Positions 57,599 through 64,000 of a stretch of DNA of 64,000 bases are shown one piece after another. Below the pieces are notes generated by a model. That model had not been told where the DNA came from. It did not search any database and saw nothing but the letters and a program-made list of their open reading frames with translations. Origin of the DNA: an uncultured Actinomycetes bacterium. Lineage in GTDB: Bacteria; Actinomycetota; Actinomycetes; Nanopelagicales; Nanopelagicaceae. Position 1 is the stretch's first letter. Every line of letters begins with the position of its first letter. Both the position numbers and the translations under genes were made by a program. The stretch covers positions 1 through 64,000 of the forward strand of contig CAIJOY010000026.1 of assembly GCA_903822425.1 (NCBI GenBank). Direction: 5' to 3'.

Positions 57599-58545
57599 CA
57601 CAGGACTTTGATTTCTCAACCACGTTAGGTACTGCCTGGTTTCCGTCACCGCTTTTTACCGCTAGTGGTTGCGCAAGTTCTGGTCGCGAGTTATCGCAAT
57701 TCTTCCCACTCAGTGACATCGGTGCTGTGGTGACCAAATCGATCATGCTTAAGGCTCGTACCGGAAGACCTACACCGCGTATGGCTGAAACCCCCAGCGG
57801 CATGTTGAATTCGATCGGTTTGCAAGGCCCTGGGATTGATCATTTTTTAGCCAATGATGTTCCGTGGCTGGTAGAAAATGGTGCACGAGTCATCGTTTCG
57901 ATTGCAGGAGAAACGGTTGATGAATACGCCGTGTTAGCGAGGCGGTTGCGTTCTATTGGTGGTATTTCTGCTGTTGAAGTAAATATTTCATGTCCCAATG
58001 TGGAAAACCGCGGACAAGTTTTTGCTTGTGATCCACAAGCCTCTCGCGCTGTAATCGACGGCGTCCGCAGAACCCTCGGGGGCGATCTTCCAATCATCGC
58101 CAAACTTTCACCGGATGTGACAGATATTGCCAGCATTGCCAAAGCGGTTGTTGAAGCTGGAGCTGATGCTTTGGCTTTAATTAACACTTTGTTAGGAATG
58201 GTAATAAATACTGACACTATGCGGCCACATTTGGGTGGTAAAACTGGAGGACTTTCTGGTCCAGCCATTCGTCCAGTAGCGGTACGAGCGATTTATCAAG
58301 TACATGCTGCTCTACCGTCGGTACCAATATTGGGAATGGGCGGAGTGCGAAGCGGTAGGGATGCATTAGAAATGATCCTGGCTGGAGCCCAGGGAGTGTC
58401 GGTCGGAACGGCGAGTTTCTCGAATCCGAGCGCGGTCCTGATGATACAGAACGAACTTTTAGGATTACTGAAAGCAAAAGGGTTTGGGTCTTTGCATGAA
58501 GCCGTTGGGTTCGCACACCGTGATGAGCTGGCAGATGTCGAATAA
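57595..58545 (+). CDS. pyrD: Dihydroorotate dehydrogenase, class 1B catalytic subunit
   Basis: A 316-residue FMN barrel oxidising dihydroorotate. The segment FTASGCASSGRELSQF near residues 19-34, EVNISCPNVENRG near 128-140 with the catalytic cysteine, KLSPDVTDI and IGMGGVRSGRDALEMILAGA (as ILGMGGVRSGRDA) are all class 1 features, and the adjacent pyrK makes it class 1B. The ATG overlaps pyrK. The enzyme acts in the cytoplasm and does not need quinone. Confidence 0.94.
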   Translation: MTQDFDFSTTLGTAWFPSPLFTASGCASSGRELSQFFPLSDIGAVVTKSIMLKARTGRPTPRMAETPSGMLNSIGLQGPGIDHFLANDVPWLVENGARVIVSIAGETVDEYAVLARRLRSIGGISAVEVNISCPNVENRGQVFACDPQASRAVIDGVRRTLGGDLPIIAKLSPDVTDIASIAKAVVEAGADALALINTLLGMVINTDTMRPHLGGKTGGLSGPAIRPVAVRAIYQVHAALPSVPILGMGGVRSGRDALEMILAGAQGVSVGTASFSNPSAVLMIQNELLGLLKAKGFGSLHEAVGFAHRDELADVE

Positions 58546-59239
58546 AGCACCGATCATTCTTGCTGTAGACACTCCAGATATTGAATTAGCGCAGAAATGG
58601 ATAGAAACTACATCAGACTTTATTGCGGGATATAAGTTGGGTCTTGAATTTTTCTTAGCTTTTGGGAGCGAAGGAGTCCGCAAACTACAAAGAAGTTCTG
58701 ATGCATTCCTTTTCTTGGACCTTAAACTGCACGACATTCCCAACACTGTTTCGCACGCGATTTCTCAAGTTAAATCTCTCACTCCTCGGTTTTTGACTGT
58801 TCATGCAAGCGGTGGGCGTGCAATGATTGCAGCAGCGGTGGAGCAGGCACCTGATATCGAAATCACAGCAGTCACTGTTTTAACTTCGCTCACTCCAGAG
58901 GCACTTTCTGAAGTTGGTTTTAAGAAAGATCCATTAGAAAGCGCTGTCACTCTTGCACTCTTAGCCCAACATGCAGGGGCTCGGGCTATTGTGTGTTCAC
59001 CCCTTGAAACACACGCTATCCGAGCAGCGGTTGGACCAGAAATTTCGATCATTACCCCTGGTATTCGTCGTGCTCATCAGGCAGGTGCTGATGATCAAAA
59101 TCGTACGATGGGTCCCAAGCAAGCAGTACAAGCAGGCGCAACGTATCTGGTGATCGGACGTCCAATTACTGGCGCGTGGAGCCAGGGAGCCAAAGCCATG
59201 CGTGATGCGGCCGATGAGATCGCGCAGGAAGTGAGCTAA
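58535..59239 (+). CDS. pyrF: Orotidine 5'-phosphate decarboxylase
   Basis: A 234-residue short-type enzyme making UMP. The catalytic segment is FLDLKLHDIPNTV near residues 56-68 with the Asp-Lys-Asp array, followed by TVHASGG and, near the end, GRPITGAWSQGAKA. This is the compact form rather than the longer mycobacterial/Streptomyces type. The ATG at 58535 overlaps the end of pyrD; ATG 58523 is an alternative. It closes the pyrR-B-C-carA-B-K-D-F operon, so all UMP steps except pyrE are here. Confidence 0.93.
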   Translation: MSNKAPIILAVDTPDIELAQKWIETTSDFIAGYKLGLEFFLAFGSEGVRKLQRSSDAFLFLDLKLHDIPNTVSHAISQVKSLTPRFLTVHASGGRAMIAAAVEQAPDIEITAVTVLTSLTPEALSEVGFKKDPLESAVTLALLAQHAGARAIVCSPLETHAIRAAVGPEISIITPGIRRAHQAGADDQNRTMGPKQAVQAGATYLVIGRPITGAWSQGAKAMRDAADEIAQEVS

Positions 59240-59254
59240 CTCCTTGGCGGAAGG

Positions 59255-59260
59255 TAGATT
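59255..59260 (+). promoter_or_regulatory. TAGATT -10 box, likely leaderless promoter of the mIHF-gmk fusion
   Basis: TAGATT ends six bases before the ATG at 59267 and no ribosome site precedes the ATG. Confidence 0.5.
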
Positions 59261-59266
59261 GCTCAC

Positions 59267-60142
59267 ATGAAGCAGCCTCCAATCCTTACTGCCGAGGAAC
59301 GCAGACTTGCCTTAGAGAAAGCAGCTGCCTCTCGCCGTTCCAGAGCGCTGGTGAAGAATCAAATAAAACAAGGGACGATCTCGATTCAAGAGGTCGTGGA
59401 ACTCTCTCGTCAAGATTCAGCAATAGCTAAAATGCGCGTCAGCGAACTTTTGGAATCTATTCCAGGAGTTGGAAAAATTCGAGCTGTAGCGCTGATGGAA
59501 CGGCTTGGGATTTCACAACCTCGCCGGATCCAAGGATTAGGGATGCGGCAACTGCAAAATTTGCTGCAAGAGTTCACAGCTTCTTCTCCCATAAGAGGAA
59601 GAGGTAAGTTGATTGTTTTATCTGGGCCCGGCGGAGTGGGTAAAAGTACTGTTGCTTCGCGATTGCGCGAAGTCAGTGATTTTTGGGTGAGTGTTTCGAC
59701 TACGACAAGAGCCCCACGCATGAATGAAAAAGAGGGTGAGGATTATTTTTTTCTCTCCGAAAATGAATTTGATCTCAAAATCCAGAGAGATGAATTTTTG
59801 GAATGGGCTAATTTCGCTGGAGCAAAATACGGAACCCCTCGCCAAGGAGTTGAAAACGCCCTGAAAATGGGAAGAAATGTTCTTCTGGAAATCGAAGTTG
59901 ATGGCGCAGCGCAGGTGAAGGCACATAGCCCAGAAGCGATATTGGTTTTCCTTCAGCCTCCCAGTTGGGAACATCTGGTCTCACGGCTAGAAGGAAGAGG
60001 TTCAGATAGTCCAGAAAGACGTAGTCAACGCTTAGAACTGGCCCAGAACGAGATGGCTGCAGCTAAAAACTTCGATTTAGTTCTCATAAATGATGAGGTC
60101 GAGAACGTGGTCGAGCGGCTGGTATCCTTAGCAACTCACTAA
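59267..60142 (+). CDS. gmk: Fusion of mIHF-type DNA-binding domain and guanylate kinase
   Basis: One open frame of 291 residues. Residues about 6-103 match actinobacterial integration host factor: [51 protein letters not shown]. Residues about 112-291 are a complete guanylate kinase with P-loop GPGGVGKST at 120-128, [19 protein letters not shown], the lid and [11 protein letters not shown]. It should phosphorylate GMP to GDP and also bind DNA. In relatives these are two adjacent genes, mihF then gmk. A TTG at 59609 with GAGGAAGAGG just upstream could restart translation and release free Gmk (starting at residue 115). No stop codon or frameshift separates the halves. Confidence 0.9.
   Translation: MKQPPILTAEERRLALEKAAASRRSRALVKNQIKQGTISIQEVVELSRQDSAIAKMRVSELLESIPGVGKIRAVALMERLGISQPRRIQGLGMRQLQNLLQEFTASSPIRGRGKLIVLSGPGGVGKSTVASRLREVSDFWVSVSTTTRAPRMNEKEGEDYFFLSENEFDLKIQRDEFLEWANFAGAKYGTPRQGVENALKMGRNVLLEIEVDGAAQVKAHSPEAILVFLQPPSWEHLVSRLEGRGSDSPERRSQRLELAQNEMAAAKNFDLVLINDEVENVVERLVSLATH
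60123..60128 (+). promoter_or_regulatory. Candidate -10 box (TATCCT) for rpoZ
   Basis: TATCCT lies in the last codons of the mIHF-gmk gene and would leave about 27 bases of leader containing GGAGG before the rpoZ ATG. No clear -35. Confidence 0.3.
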
Positions 60143-60161
60143 AGGCTTTTCTGGAGGCTAC

Positions 60162-60422
60162 ATGGACCGCTCAATGGACGGCATTACTAATCCACCTATC
60201 GATGAACTCTTAGATAAGAGTGGCTCCAAATACAGCCTCGTTCTCTATGCAGCTAAGCGTGCGCGCCAGATCAATGCTTACTATTCACAATTGGGTGAAG
60301 GTTTACTTGAGTACGTTGGACCACTTGTTGAAACACATGTGCACGAGAAGCCATTGTCGATCGCACTTCGTGAGATCAATGAAGGCTTGCTCACTATCGA
60401 GAATCTCGAACCAACCGCTTAA
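60162..60422 (+). CDS. rpoZ: RNA polymerase omega subunit
   Basis: An 86-residue small polymerase subunit. [27 protein letters not shown] near the N-terminus is the conserved omega helix that clamps beta-prime, and [17 protein letters not shown] is the C-terminal helix. GGAGG is five bases before the ATG. It follows gmk as in nearly all Actinobacteria. Confidence 0.94.
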   Translation: MDRSMDGITNPPIDELLDKSGSKYSLVLYAAKRARQINAYYSQLGEGLLEYVGPLVETHVHEKPLSIALREINEGLLTIENLEPTA

Positions 60423-60440
60423 TTTATTTCATTTACAACG

Positions 60441-61640
60441 ATGTCTTCCTCTCGCCGAGAAGTTCTTTTAGGCGTCGGGGGAGGCATCGCTGCATATAAG
60501 GCATGTGATCTTCTCCGCAGACTGCAAGACAGTGGATATGTAGTGACGGTTGTTCCAACTCCAGCTGCGCTGAATTTCGTGGGAAGCGCCACCTGGGAGG
60601 CCCTTTCAGGAAGACCTGTCTACACCCAGGTGTGGGAAAACGTTCCTGCAGTTACACATATAAGTTATGCGCAGAACGCAGATTATGTGTTGATTGCTCC
60701 AGCAACCGCAGATTTGATTGCGCGCATAGTTCATGGCCGAGCCGATGATCTTTTAACTAATATAGTTTTAGCCAGTACAGCCCCGAAACTTATTGTTCCT
60801 GCAATGCATCCCCAAATGTGGAACAATTCAGCCACAATAGAAAACGTGAGAATTCTTAGGGAACGTGGTTTTGCAGTGATGGAACCTGAAACGGGTCGAC
60901 TCACCGGTTCAGATTCGGGTCAAGGGCGCTTTCCAGAGACTGTCGCAATTGTGGAAAAGTTTGAAGAAGTTGTTGGCCGCAGCGCTGATTTATCTGGACG
61001 CACAGTCTTAGTAACAGCAGGAGGTACGCGCGAACCTATAGATCCAGTTCGTTTTATAGGAAATCGCTCATCAGGTATTCAAGGCTATGCAATTGCTCGT
61101 GCGGCGGCAGCACGTGGAGCTAAAGTTCAGTTAATTGCTGCCAACTCGCATGAAATTGCTATCCCGGGGGTTGAAATTACTCCGGTTGAGACAGCAGCAC
61201 AGATGCATGATTTGCTTCTAGCTAAATTTCCCCACAGTGACATTTTAGTGATGACTGCAGCAGTTGCGGATGCGCGTCCTAAAGTGGTGAGTTCTACAAA
61301 AATTAAGAAATCTGAATTGGAAGAAATTCAGCTTTTAGCTAATCCAGATCTTCTGGCCTCTGTTGCTTTGTTGCGAAAATCTGGGCAAATAATCGTGGGT
61401 TTTGCAGCCGAGACTGAGAATTTGATTGCCAATGCTTCCAACAAGCTTCTAGCCAAAGGCTTAGATCTGATTTATGTCAATAATGTGAGTGACGGGGCTA
61501 TTTTTGGAAGCGAACTAACACATGGACATTTTGTTGATAAGGATGGGGTCGAAAGTGAGGTTAGTGAGGTCACTAAGGACACGCTAGCTCATGAATTACT
61601 CGATAAGGCTGTTTATCGGTTAGGTTTGCCCAATGTCTAA
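60441..61640 (+). CDS. coaBC: Bifunctional phosphopantothenoylcysteine decarboxylase/synthetase
   Basis: A 399-residue coenzyme A enzyme. The N-terminal flavin-dependent CoaC half has [24 protein letters not shown], and PAMHPQMW near residue 117, where E. coli has PAMN. The following cysteine segment reads LTGSDSGQG rather than ACG. The C-terminal CoaB half begins near [23 protein letters not shown] and has [10 protein letters not shown] with the synthetase site. Both halves look complete. No ribosome site is seen before the ATG, and metK overlaps its end. Confidence 0.92.
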   Translation: MSSSRREVLLGVGGGIAAYKACDLLRRLQDSGYVVTVVPTPAALNFVGSATWEALSGRPVYTQVWENVPAVTHISYAQNADYVLIAPATADLIARIVHGRADDLLTNIVLASTAPKLIVPAMHPQMWNNSATIENVRILRERGFAVMEPETGRLTGSDSGQGRFPETVAIVEKFEEVVGRSADLSGRTVLVTAGGTREPIDPVRFIGNRSSGIQGYAIARAAAARGAKVQLIAANSHEIAIPGVEITPVETAAQMHDLLLAKFPHSDILVMTAAVADARPKVVSSTKIKKSELEEIQLLANPDLLASVALLRKSGQIIVGFAAETENLIANASNKLLAKGLDLIYVNNVSDGAIFGSELTHGHFVDKDGVESEVSEVTKDTLAHELLDKAVYRLGLPNV

Positions 61641-62823
61641 GCGCTTATTTACTTCAGAGTCAGTAACAGAAGGTCATCCTGACAAGATCGCTGATCAGAT
61701 TTCAGATGCGATATTGGATAGTTTGATTTCCCAAGATAAAGCCAGTCGAGTTGCGGTAGAAACTTTGATTACGACCGGGCAAGTGCATGTTGCGGGTGAA
61801 GTTACCACCGAAGGTTATGCCGATGTAATGGGTATTGTGCGAGACACAGTTCTCAATATTGGTTATGACTCTTCGACAAAAGGATTTGACGGCAACACGT
61901 GTGGAGTTTCAATTTCTGTTGGGCAACAATCTCAGGATATCGCTCAAGGCGTTAATGATGCCTACGAAAACCGAGTGGCTTCCTCCGTTGATCCATTGGA
62001 TTTACAAGGCGCGGGAGATCAAGGATTGATGTTTGGATATGCCTGCGATGACACTAAAGAATTGATGCCTTTACCGATTTCGTTAGCGCATAAATTGGCG
62101 CAGCAATTATCTTTGGTGCGAAAAAATGGGAAGTTGCCATACCTACGTCCAGACGGGAAAACACAGGTCACGATCGAATACGACGGAGATCGAGCAGTTG
62201 CTTTGAACACTGTTGTGATTTCTAGCCAACATGCTGAAGAAGTAGACGTTGTTAAAACAATGACGCCAGAGATAATCCGTGAGGTGATTGATCCGATTCT
62301 CGCAGCGATTGATTTACCACGTAAAGATTTGAAAATTCTTATCAACCCTACTGGTCGTTTCGTTATTGGCGGCCCAATGGGTGATGCTGGGCTCACAGGT
62401 CGTAAAATTATTGTTGACACATATGGTGGAATGGCTCGACATGGCGGTGGCGCATTTAGCGGTAAAGATCCATCTAAAGTAGATCGTTCAGCGGCTTACG
62501 CCATGCGATGGGTCGCAAAGAACGTCGTTGCGGCAGGGTGGGCTCGGCGTTGCGAAGTGCAGGTTGCCTATGCCATCGGTAAAGCCCAGCCGGTAGGTTT
62601 GTTTGTGGAAACTTTCGGAACCGAAACGATTTCCGTGTCGAAAATTCAAGATGCGGTTCTGGCTACTTTTGATTTACGACCTGCAGCAATCATCCGAGAT
62701 CTGAATCTTCTGCGGCCAATCTATTCATTGACTAGTGCTTATGGCCACTTCGGACGCGAACTTCCTGAATTTACCTGGGAAGCAACAAATCGCGTAGATG
62801 CATTACGCGCGGCCGCATCTTAG
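61633..62823 (+). CDS. metK: S-adenosylmethionine synthetase
   Basis: A 396-residue enzyme making SAM from ATP and methionine. [20 protein letters not shown] near residues 7-26, [12 protein letters not shown] near 116-127 and [19 protein letters not shown] near 263-281 are the three signature segments. The start overlaps coaBC by eight bases. priA follows after 12 bases. No SAM riboswitch is present upstream, as expected for an internal operon gene. Confidence 0.97.
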   Translation: MSKRLFTSESVTEGHPDKIADQISDAILDSLISQDKASRVAVETLITTGQVHVAGEVTTEGYADVMGIVRDTVLNIGYDSSTKGFDGNTCGVSISVGQQSQDIAQGVNDAYENRVASSVDPLDLQGAGDQGLMFGYACDDTKELMPLPISLAHKLAQQLSLVRKNGKLPYLRPDGKTQVTIEYDGDRAVALNTVVISSQHAEEVDVVKTMTPEIIREVIDPILAAIDLPRKDLKILINPTGRFVIGGPMGDAGLTGRKIIVDTYGGMARHGGGAFSGKDPSKVDRSAAYAMRWVAKNVVAAGWARRCEVQVAYAIGKAQPVGLFVETFGTETISVSKIQDAVLATFDLRPAAIIRDLNLLRPIYSLTSAYGHFGRELPEFTWEATNRVDALRAAAS

Positions 62824-62835
62824 AGATGATCGAGC

Positions 62836-64000
62836 GTGGCTAATCCACGCCCGCTGAAACTGCGTGCGCAAGTTGGTCCTGCACCAGCTCTAGCAATTTC
62901 TACACATCTACCTGTAGCTCGAGTTTGGGTGGATACAGGTGCATTCCATTTAGATACGCCATTTGATTATTGGGTACCACAAAGTTTCGATCAATCGGCA
63001 CAACTGGGTGTACGGGTTCACGTTCCATTTGGCAATTCATCACGAGAAGGAATAATTCTTGAACGCTTGCCAAGTGCGCCAAATGTTGCTGGCCTCAAGA
63101 GCATTACGCAAATACTCTCTCCACATCCAGTTGCTACTCAAGAATCGTTGAACCTTGTTGCAGCGGTTGCCAAAAGATGGGCGGGCTCACCATTTGATGT
63201 TTTGCGTAGTGCGATTCCACCTAGGGTTGCTTCGGCGGAAAAGGATCTCTACGGTACTTCAGAAGTTAATTTCAGTTGGAACTTTACAATTACAGCACCC
63301 AAGGAGTTGCGAAGTAGTCAGGTACGTGCATTTTGGTCTTTGCCTCCTTATATCCGACAGGAGGTTGCACTCAGTGAGCTGGCTTTGTCTCGGAGTCAGT
63401 TAGGTCAAGTGTTGGTCATTTTGCCTGACGAAAAGAGTTTGCAACGGATGATGGAATCTTTACTCGAAATAGTCCCGGTAAGTTATCTTGCGCGTTTGGA
63501 TGGGCACAATTCGCGATCTGAGCGTTATCGTGATTTTTTACGAATGACGAAAGGGTTCGCGCGTATAGGTTTAGGACTGCGTGGGTCCATTTTTACGCCG
63601 TTATCTGAAGGCGCCACCATCATTATTTCAGAAGAGAATTCTTCACACCTTTTTGAACCGCGTTCTCCAGGGTGGAATGTGAGGGATGTTGCCGTGATGC
63701 GATCAGGACAATCTGCGATGAATCTTATTTTTGTAGGCTACAGCCCATCTTTGGACCTTAGTCGATTGATTGACCGCGGCTGGCTTTCTCTGATTCTTTC
63801 GAATCGCGCAATGAAGGTTAAGGCAACTCCACAACAACGAGGCGAATTGCTTAGTTCCCAGGCTTTTAGTGTTGTTCGAAAAGCTCTGAAGACGGGTTCT
63901 GTGTTATTTCTGGTTCCTTCCAAGGGATATGGAAACGCTGTGCTTTGTGCACTATGTAAAAACGTGGCCGTGTGTCATTGTGGTGGTCGTCTTATGCAAT
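62836..64000 (+). CDS. priA: PriA-like primosomal protein lacking helicase motifs (runs off the right edge)
   Basis: From the GTG at 62836 the frame stays open for 388 codons to the window end. The N-terminus ARVWVDTGAFHLDTPFDYWVP and GVRVHVPFGNSSREGIIL are the PriA DNA-binding domain. In the helicase region no GxTGSGKT Walker A is found: the area reads LVILPDEKSLQRMM, and the Walker B position reads IISEENSS. The last visible residues CALCKNVAVCHCGGRL are the zinc-binding region. This matches actinobacterial PriA proteins that keep the fold but probably not the ATPase. Replication restart would then rely on DNA binding and partner contacts. Confidence 0.88.
   Translation, partial: MANPRPLKLRAQVGPAPALAISTHLPVARVWVDTGAFHLDTPFDYWVPQSFDQSAQLGVRVHVPFGNSSREGIILERLPSAPNVAGLKSITQILSPHPVATQESLNLVAAVAKRWAGSPFDVLRSAIPPRVASAEKDLYGTSEVNFSWNFTITAPKELRSSQVRAFWSLPPYIRQEVALSELALSRSQLGQVLVILPDEKSLQRMMESLLEIVPVSYLARLDGHNSRSERYRDFLRMTKGFARIGLGLRGSIFTPLSEGATIIISEENSSHLFEPRSPGWNVRDVAVMRSGQSAMNLIFVGYSPSLDLSRLIDRGWLSLILSNRAMKVKATPQQRGELLSSQAFSVVRKALKTGSVLFLVPSKGYGNAVLCALCKNVAVCHCGGRLMQ

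Overview
The window looks like chromosome from a small, streamlined, non-parasitic actinobacterium. The actinobacterial evidence is gene order and content: thrS-HIT-pgsA-patA-pimA (phosphatidylinositol mannoside synthesis), pdxST-yebC-ruvCAB-secDF-rel, alaS-ruvX-mltG-aro-efp-nusB-bldD-pyrR, an mIHF domain next to guanylate kinase, and a degenerate PriA. The DNA is only moderately G+C rich by eye. Spacers are short, many genes overlap by ATGA, and I see no convincing intrinsic terminator, no mobile element, no CRISPR and no rRNA. This fits freshwater Nanopelagicales (acI, Planktophila-like). That placement is inference from content and base composition, not from a marker-gene search.

Layout. 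1-12.2 kb is an accessory, transport and sugar region with many strand switches: an EamA exporter running off the left edge, a NagB-family deaminase, a four-gene binding-protein ABC importer, a PAP2-type membrane phosphatase, mannonate dehydratase, two GNAT acetyltransferases, an MFS carrier, a LysE exporter and an aldo/keto reductase. 11.6-12.3 kb holds tRNA-Val, tRNA-Cys and tRNA-Gly, with a small cupin gene inserted between Cys and Val. 12.3-21.4 kb carries pabB-pabC (folate), thrS, a HIT protein, a broken EF-G-like protein, the PI/PIM lipid genes, a LemA-like protein and a DUF3048 lipoprotein. 21.4-30.8 kb has pdxS-pdxT (vitamin B6), yebC, ruvCAB, secDF and rel; yajC and apt, common in this neighbourhood, are not there. 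30.8-44 kb has a DUF349 protein, an MBL hydrolase, hisS, aspS, a lipoprotein paired with an FtsH-like membrane protease, a DUF948 protein, alaS, ruvX and mltG. 43.4-49.5 kb is the shikimate block (aroE, a small prepilin peptidase, aroC, aroK, aroB, aroQ), then efp, nusB and a convergent bldD-like regulator. 49.5-59.2 kb is the pyrimidine operon pyrR-pyrB-pyrC-carA-carB-pyrK-pyrD-pyrF, preceded by a hairpin that looks like a PyrR site. 59.3-64 kb has a single-frame mIHF-guanylate kinase fusion, rpoZ, coaBC, metK and the start of a priA that lacks helicase motifs.

Expression. At least ten genes that head a transcript have no Shine-Dalgarno sequence but a TAnnnT box (often TAGGCT or TAGGAT) ending 6-7 bases before an ATG or GTG. 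This is the layout of a leaderless mRNA and it helps choose several starts. Other genes have ordinary GGAG-type sites or are translationally coupled.

The items I would look at first are the mIHF-Gmk fusion, the EF-G-like protein that has lost its GTP-binding motifs, the divergent FtsH-like protease with its lipoprotein partner, the cupin gene inside the tRNA cluster, and the leaderless-promoter signature.
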